From an uncultured Clostridia bacterium (lineage in GTDB: Bacteria; Bacillota; Clostridia; Lachnospirales; Bianqueaceae): 10,129 bases of DNA. Shown piece after piece: positions 7,225 through 10,129 of the stretch (the stretch's first letter is position 1; every line of letters starts with the position of its first letter). Below the pieces are notes generated by a model. The model worked only from the letters and a program-made list of their open reading frames with translations, ran no database searches and was not told where the DNA came from. Made by a program: the position numbers and the translations under genes. The stretch is taken from contig CALBGL010000053.1 in assembly GCA_937892735.1 (NCBI GenBank), positions 1-10,129 on the forward strand, read 5' to 3'.

Positions 7225-7533
7225 ATGTCTGCTATTCGTATCACTAAAAACAATTTTGAGTCGGAAATCAAGAATTATAATGGAAAGATTTTGCTGGATT
7301 TCTGGGCCTCTTGGTGTGGTCCCTGCCGCATGGTTTCTCCACTGATCGATGAAATCGCAAATGAGAATACCCATATCAAAGTAGGCAAAATTAACGTAGA
7401 CGAGGAACCTGAGTTAGCGTCTGCTTTCTCTGTCATGAGTATTCCAACACTCGCTGTCATAGATCAAGGAAAACTGATCCATCAGCAAGCTGGGGCCAGG
7501 CCCAAAGAGGCAATTCTCGCTATGTTGAATTAA
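7225..7533 (+). CDS. trxA: Thioredoxin
   Basis: Small cytoplasmic dithiol-disulfide oxidoreductase that reduces disulfides in target proteins, normally recharged by thioredoxin reductase. At 102 residues it is the usual length. The active site WCGPC is at 30-34 within DFWASWCGPCRM, and the cis-proline motif SIPTL (72-76) packs against it. The buried Asp (DFW, 25) is present, and there is no signal peptide. AGGAAAGGAAG lies shortly upstream of the ATG at 7225. It sits alone on its strand, divergent from mreB, and its stop codon overlaps that of the convergent Crp/Fnr gene, which suggests a functional or regulatory link. No thioredoxin reductase gene is adjacent. Housekeeping and stress-specific thioredoxins cannot be told apart here. 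Confidence 0.97.
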   Translation: MSAIRITKNNFESEIKNYNGKILLDFWASWCGPCRMVSPLIDEIANENTHIKVGKINVDEEPELASAFSVMSIPTLAVIDQGKLIHQQAGARPKEAILAMLN

Positions 7534-8219
7534 GCGGACTGTGTCAGCTTGCGCAAACGCGTCTTATCCAGGATCTCCACCCCGCCCCGCAGGATGCGAA
7601 CCAGTCCCTCACTGGCAAAATATTTTAACATTCTGGATACAACTTCCCTCGCGGACCCAATGCTGCGAGCAATCTCTTCCTGTGTCATGTACAATGTATC
7701 TGTTGCCCTTTGTGCCGCTTCATCAATCAGAAAAACAGCAAGGCGCTGATCAAATCGTAAAAATAGAATCTGCTGCATAGCCCACATGACATCTGAGAAA
7801 CGTTCTGTTGCTGTTTTCAGCAAATAATTCTCCACCTCTAAATACTGCTTGGATAGACTCGCTGCAAAACCAGCCGGCACAATGCAGACCTGGCAGTCCG
7901 TCTGCGCATCCACAAATACGTCGAACGTAATGCTCTCGAGAACACAGGATGCCGAAAGCAAGCATATATCTCCGGGACGCAAACGATATAATGTAATCTC
8001 TTTCCCCTCTTCGGACATCATATAGACCCGCACAATGCCCTGTTCTATCAAAATCAACCCTGTGCACTCTCCATCTGCCCCATGCAGATTTTCATTCTTC
8101 TGAAAGCGCGCACATTTGGCATGTACCGCCAATTGTTCGCGCTCTTCTTTTTTCAGTACCGAGATAAAAGGAAAGAACCGTTCCCACTCTACTTTTCCAG
8201 CCTCTTCACTCCACCGCAT
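7530..8219 (-). CDS. Crp/Fnr-family transcriptional regulator
   Basis: A 229-residue DNA-binding regulator. Residues about 15-125 form the cyclic-nucleotide-binding-type beta barrel (RLRPGDICLLSASCVL at 79-94 is the usual PGD turn region), 128-160 the dimerisation helix, and 175-215 the winged helix-turn-helix (TQEEIARSIGSAREVVSRML at 179-198). The recognition helix has R191, E192, S195 and R196, the Arg-Glu-x-x-Ser-Arg pattern of Fnr. The cAMP-contact Arg-Ser pair of true Crp is not visible. Six cysteines (36, 52, 86, 92, 109, 112) include a CxxC pair at 109/112, but there is no N-terminal Fnr iron-sulfur cluster motif. ATG at 8219 has AAGGAGG (8226-8232) 6 nt upstream. Next to trxA and palindromic sites, it may be a redox-responsive regulator; the ligand is unknown. 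Confidence 0.9.
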   Translation of the reverse strand: MRWSEEAGKVEWERFFPFISVLKKEEREQLAVHAKCARFQKNENLHGADGECTGLILIEQGIVRVYMMSEEGKEITLYRLRPGDICLLSASCVLESITFDVFVDAQTDCQVCIVPAGFAASLSKQYLEVENYLLKTATERFSDVMWAMQQILFLRFDQRLAVFLIDEAAQRATDTLYMTQEEIARSIGSAREVVSRMLKYFASEGLVRILRGGVEILDKTRLRKLTQSA

Positions 8220-8281
8220 GGTATCCCTCCTTACGACCTTCTCTTCCTAATTCTATGAATCCTGTCTGTTCTCTCAACCAA

Positions 8282-8312
8282 GAACATGTCTCATTATACC
8301 AAAAACATGTTC
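8282..8312. promoter_or_regulatory. Inverted repeat bracketing the Crp/Fnr gene -10
   Basis: GAACATGT (8282-8289) and ACATGTTC (8305-8312) are perfect 8-bp inverted copies 15 bp apart, each containing the palindrome ACATGT. The ACATGT centres are exactly 21 bp apart, two helical turns, on either side of the TATAAT (8293-8298). The placement fits a repressor that blocks polymerase, possibly the Crp/Fnr protein itself. Confidence 0.5.
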
Positions 8313-8321
8313 GCCTGTAAA
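8293..8321 (-). promoter_or_regulatory. Promoter of the Crp/Fnr regulator gene
   Basis: On the minus strand TTTACA (8321-8316) and TATAAT (8298-8293) are separated by 17 bp, one mismatch from full consensus. The predicted start near 8286 leaves a leader of about 67 nt. Confidence 0.7.
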
Positions 8322-8349
8322 GGGGCTTTTCAAAGTTTTTCGTCAAAAT

Positions 8350-8371
8350 AATGCGAATATTTGTTCGCATT
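8350..8371. promoter_or_regulatory. LexA-box-like palindrome upstream of the DUF1848 gene
   Basis: AATGCGAA-N6-TTCGCATT is a perfect inverted repeat with 8-bp arms. Its core CGAATATTTGTTCG (8354-8367) matches the Gram-positive LexA/DinR pattern CGAAC-N4-GTTCG with one change, C to T in the left half. It ends 5 bp before the -35 of the DUF1848 gene. Another dimeric regulator could equally bind it. Confidence 0.5.
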
Positions 8372-8376
8372 CTCTA

Positions 8377-8405
8377 TTGACATTTGTCTTTTGCTCTGTT
8401 ATAAT
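8377..8405 (+). promoter_or_regulatory. Consensus sigma-A promoter of the DUF1848 gene
   Basis: TTGACA (8377-8382) and TATAAT (8400-8405) with a 17-bp spacer match consensus at every position. The predicted start is near 8412, leaving a short leader of about 25 nt. A promoter this strong suggests control by repression. Confidence 0.85.
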
Positions 8406-8436
8406 GAATCCCATCAAATACCAGGAGGCTAGATTC

Positions 8437-9375
8437 ATGATTATCAGTGCCAGCCGCAGAACCGACATTCCTTCCTATTATTTTGAATGGTTTCTCCATC
8501 GTATCCGTGACGGATATGTCTATGTCCGCAATCCTATGCGTTTTCATCAGGTCAGTATTGTCTCCTTATCACCGGATCTAATAGATGGAATTGTATTCTG
8601 GACCAAGAATCCTGCCCCAGCACTTCCCATGCTTTCCTCCCTGCAGGATTATATCTATTATTTTCAGTTTACACTGAACCCCTATGGTCCTCCCGTCGAA
8701 ATAAATCTTCCGCCTCTTTCAGCCCGCATCCATACCTTTCAGCAGCTCTCTTCCGCCCTCGGTCCCCATCATGTAGTCTGGCGTTATGATCCCATATTGA
8801 TGAGTCCGCAATATACGATTGATTATCATATTCATGCCTTTCATCAGCTTGTGGAACAGCTGTATGCATACACAGACATGTGTACAATCAGCTTCTTAGA
8901 TATGTACCGCAACATCCAGAAACGTATGGCAACCCATCAGCTTCGATCTCCTTCTCATGAAGAAATACGGATACTAGCAGACGCTTTCAGCCATATTGCA
9001 GCAAAATTTGGACTGCCACTCAATACTTGTGCTGAGGATATAGATCTTCATTCCTTCCATATTTCCCATGCCAGCTGTATCGATCCGCAGCGCCTGGAAC
9101 ATCTTGGACAGTATTCTTTGTCCGTAAAGGCCGATGCCAATCAAAGAACCGGATGCCGGTGCGCTGCCAGCATAGATATCGGCGCCTATCACTCCTGTAA
9201 AAATGGATGCATATATTGTTATGCAAATCATAATACCTCGCTTGTCCAGAATAGCTTTTGTCATCATCATGTGGATTCTCCACTCCTTTATGGAATCCTT
9301 TCACCACAAGATACCCTGATTCCTCGAAAAATGTGCTCTTTCAAACACCCTTTGCAGCTTCAGATCTCAGAATGA
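8437..9375 (+). CDS. DUF1848 family protein with C-terminal radical-SAM-like cysteine cluster
   Basis: Uncharacterised family, recognised from MIISASRRTDIPSYYFEWF at the N-terminus, FWTKNP (54-59), WRYDPI (115-120) and the C-terminal cysteine block. In 312 residues, cysteines fall at 149, 198 (CAED), 214 (CID), 240 and 242 (CRC), 254, 258 and 261 (CKNGCIYCYAN), 275 and 300. The spacing Cys-x3-Cys-x2-Cys followed by Tyr is the signature that holds the 4Fe-4S cluster of radical SAM enzymes, but here it lies near the C-terminus rather than the N-terminus. An iron-sulfur enzyme is a fair inference; the reaction is unknown. I start at ATG 8437, which has AGGAGG (8423-8428) 8 nt upstream. An in-frame ATG at 8377 would place the first 20 codons across the promoter and ribosome site. 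The gene is monocistronic by its signals. Confidence 0.88.
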   Translation: MIISASRRTDIPSYYFEWFLHRIRDGYVYVRNPMRFHQVSIVSLSPDLIDGIVFWTKNPAPALPMLSSLQDYIYYFQFTLNPYGPPVEINLPPLSARIHTFQQLSSALGPHHVVWRYDPILMSPQYTIDYHIHAFHQLVEQLYAYTDMCTISFLDMYRNIQKRMATHQLRSPSHEEIRILADAFSHIAAKFGLPLNTCAEDIDLHSFHISHASCIDPQRLEHLGQYSLSVKADANQRTGCRCAASIDIGAYHSCKNGCIYCYANHNTSLVQNSFCHHHVDSPLLYGILSPQDTLIPRKMCSFKHPLQLQISE

Positions 9376-9379
9376 GATC
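9363..9379 (+). terminator. Hairpin at the DUF1848 stop codon, weak terminator candidate
   Basis: GATCTCA-GAA-TGAGATC is a perfect 7-bp stem with a 3-nt loop that contains the TGA stop (9373-9375). The following bases are pyrimidine-rich (GTCTCCCCCTCTTCTC) but not a true T-run, so termination would be inefficient or need other factors. Confidence 0.3.
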
Positions 9380-9426
9380 GTCTCCCCCTCTTCTCAGCCC
9401 AGGTACAGAGTCCCTTGGTTGGTGCC

Positions 9427-9455
9427 TTGCATTCTCCCTCATTTTGTGTTATAAT
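9427..9455 (+). promoter_or_regulatory. Citrate synthase gene promoter with extended -10
   Basis: TTGCAT (9427-9432) and TATAAT (9450-9455) are 17 bp apart, and TG at 9447-9448 adds an extended -10. The weak -35 is offset by the TG. Transcription should begin near 9462, giving a leader of about 34 nt. Confidence 0.65.
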
Positions 9456-9495
9456 AAAAAATATATCCAATTTTATAACAGAAAGGAGAATTATT

Positions 9496-10129
9496 ATGGA
9501 TAATCATACCATACTGACCGTTACCCCCAAGATTGAGGAACTATCTTCCCTTTGTCTGGAAAATAGTAAAATCAATCCTGAACTATATACAAAGTATAAC
9601 GTGCAGAGAGGGTTGAGAGATCTGCAGGGACGGGGCGTACTCGCTGGCTTAACCAATATCTCCAACATCATCTCCTCCGTAGAAAAGAACGGAAAGACGG
9701 TTCCTTGTGACGGCGTACTGCTCTATCGCGGTATTGATATTAGAGATATCGTGAAAGGTTTTATCAACGAAGACCGTCTTGGTTTTGAGGAAACGGCCTA
9801 TCTCCTTCTGTTCGGTCGTCTCCCCTCCTCCACGGAGCTTCAGGATTTCTGTACTCTTTTAGGAAAAGGCAGAACACTGCCTACAAACTTTGTTCGCGAT
9901 GTTGTCATGAAGGCTCCGACCCGTGATATGATGAATACGCTGGCGCGCAGCGTTCTGACATTAGCTTCCTATGATGATGCGGCGAATGACTTGAGTCTCC
10001 CCAATGTTCTCAGGCAGTGTCTGATGCTGATCGCTGTATTTCCTTTGCTGTCCGTTTATTCCTATCACGCCTATAATCACTATGAGTGTGGCAACAGCAT
10101 GTATATTCACTTTCCAGATGAAACGCTTT
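9496..10129 (+). CDS. gltA: Citrate/2-methylcitrate synthase, 5' part (cut by window)
   Basis: Condenses oxaloacetate with acetyl-CoA (or propionyl-CoA in the methylcitrate version), the entry to the oxidative branch of the TCA cycle that anaerobes use to make 2-oxoglutarate and glutamate. The 211 visible residues begin MDNHTILTVTPKIEELSSLC. Family features are LAGLTNIS (49-56), GVLLYRGIDIRDIV (73-86) and FEETAYLLLFGRLPS (97-111), followed by the helical segment APTRDMMNTLARSVLTLASYD (140-160). The catalytic His and Asp lie further on, outside the window. An N-terminal extension of about 45 residues before the core is longer than in E. coli-type enzymes and resembles clostridial members. ATG 9496 has AGGAG (9484-9488) 7 nt upstream. 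The family is clear; whether citrate or methylcitrate is the real product cannot be told here. Confidence 0.9.
   Translation, partial: MDNHTILTVTPKIEELSSLCLENSKINPELYTKYNVQRGLRDLQGRGVLAGLTNISNIISSVEKNGKTVPCDGVLLYRGIDIRDIVKGFINEDRLGFEETAYLLLFGRLPSSTELQDFCTLLGKGRTLPTNFVRDVVMKAPTRDMMNTLARSVLTLASYDDAANDLSLPNVLRQCLMLIAVFPLLSVYSYHAYNHYECGNSMYIHFPDETL

Noticed and set aside
8282..8312. LexA box at the Crp/Fnr promoter (GAAC near GTTT or GTTC)
   Set aside because: Within each element the GAAC-like and GTT-like halves are 2 bp apart, not 4, so they do not fit the Gram-positive LexA pattern.
8377..8436. N-terminal extension of the DUF1848 protein from an ATG at 8377
   Set aside because: These 20 codons cover the TTGACA/TATAAT promoter and the AGGAGG ribosome site, and the family begins at MIISASRRTD.
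1..10129. CRISPR arrays, insertion sequences, toxin-antitoxin or phage defence genes
   Set aside because: No repeat arrays, transposase motifs or terminal repeats were seen; the genes are chromosomal housekeeping and regulatory types.

Overview
The window looks like chromosomal core sequence from a low-to-medium-GC Firmicute, most likely a clostridium of the Lachnospiraceae type. Reasons: strong AGGAGG-type ribosome binding sites, TTGACA/TATAAT promoters, a zinc-binding ribosomal protein L33, RecD2 in place of RecBCD, a DUF1848 protein and a MerR-RDD fusion. This placement is inference from gene content and signals, not from a database search. I see no mobile element, tRNA, rRNA or CRISPR array.

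The left 7 kb is read on the minus strand. From upstream to downstream it carries an MreB/Mbl actin homologue, metK (S-adenosylmethionine synthase), recD2 (a 5'-3' DNA helicase), a membrane-anchored MerR-type regulator fused to an RDD domain, and comF. Gaps are 18-22 nt from mreB through recD2 and 4 nt between the regulator and comF, so this reads as an operon. It has a main promoter before mreB (about 7064-7092), an internal MerR-style promoter at the end of recD2 (2475-2505), and an intrinsic terminator after comF (185-234). Beyond the terminator, on the same strand, the window ends inside rpmG (L33).

The middle is a small redox-flavoured module. trxA (thioredoxin, plus strand) is divergent from mreB and converges on a cysteine-rich Crp/Fnr regulator (minus strand); their stop codons interlock in a shared TTAA. 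The trxA promoter has a good -10, no recognisable -35 and a perfect 17-bp palindrome centred near -42. The regulator's own promoter has its -10 bracketed by an 8-bp inverted repeat.

The right end holds a DUF1848 gene (plus strand) with a consensus promoter and a LexA-box-like palindrome directly upstream, then the 5' part of a citrate synthase gene with its own extended -10 promoter, cut by the window edge. Most promising for follow-up are the C-terminal radical-SAM-like cysteine cluster of DUF1848 together with its SOS-box-like operator, the membrane-tethered MerR regulator with its 19-bp-spacer promoter, and the thioredoxin/Crp-Fnr pair with its palindromes. No stretch over 300 bases lacks a gene.
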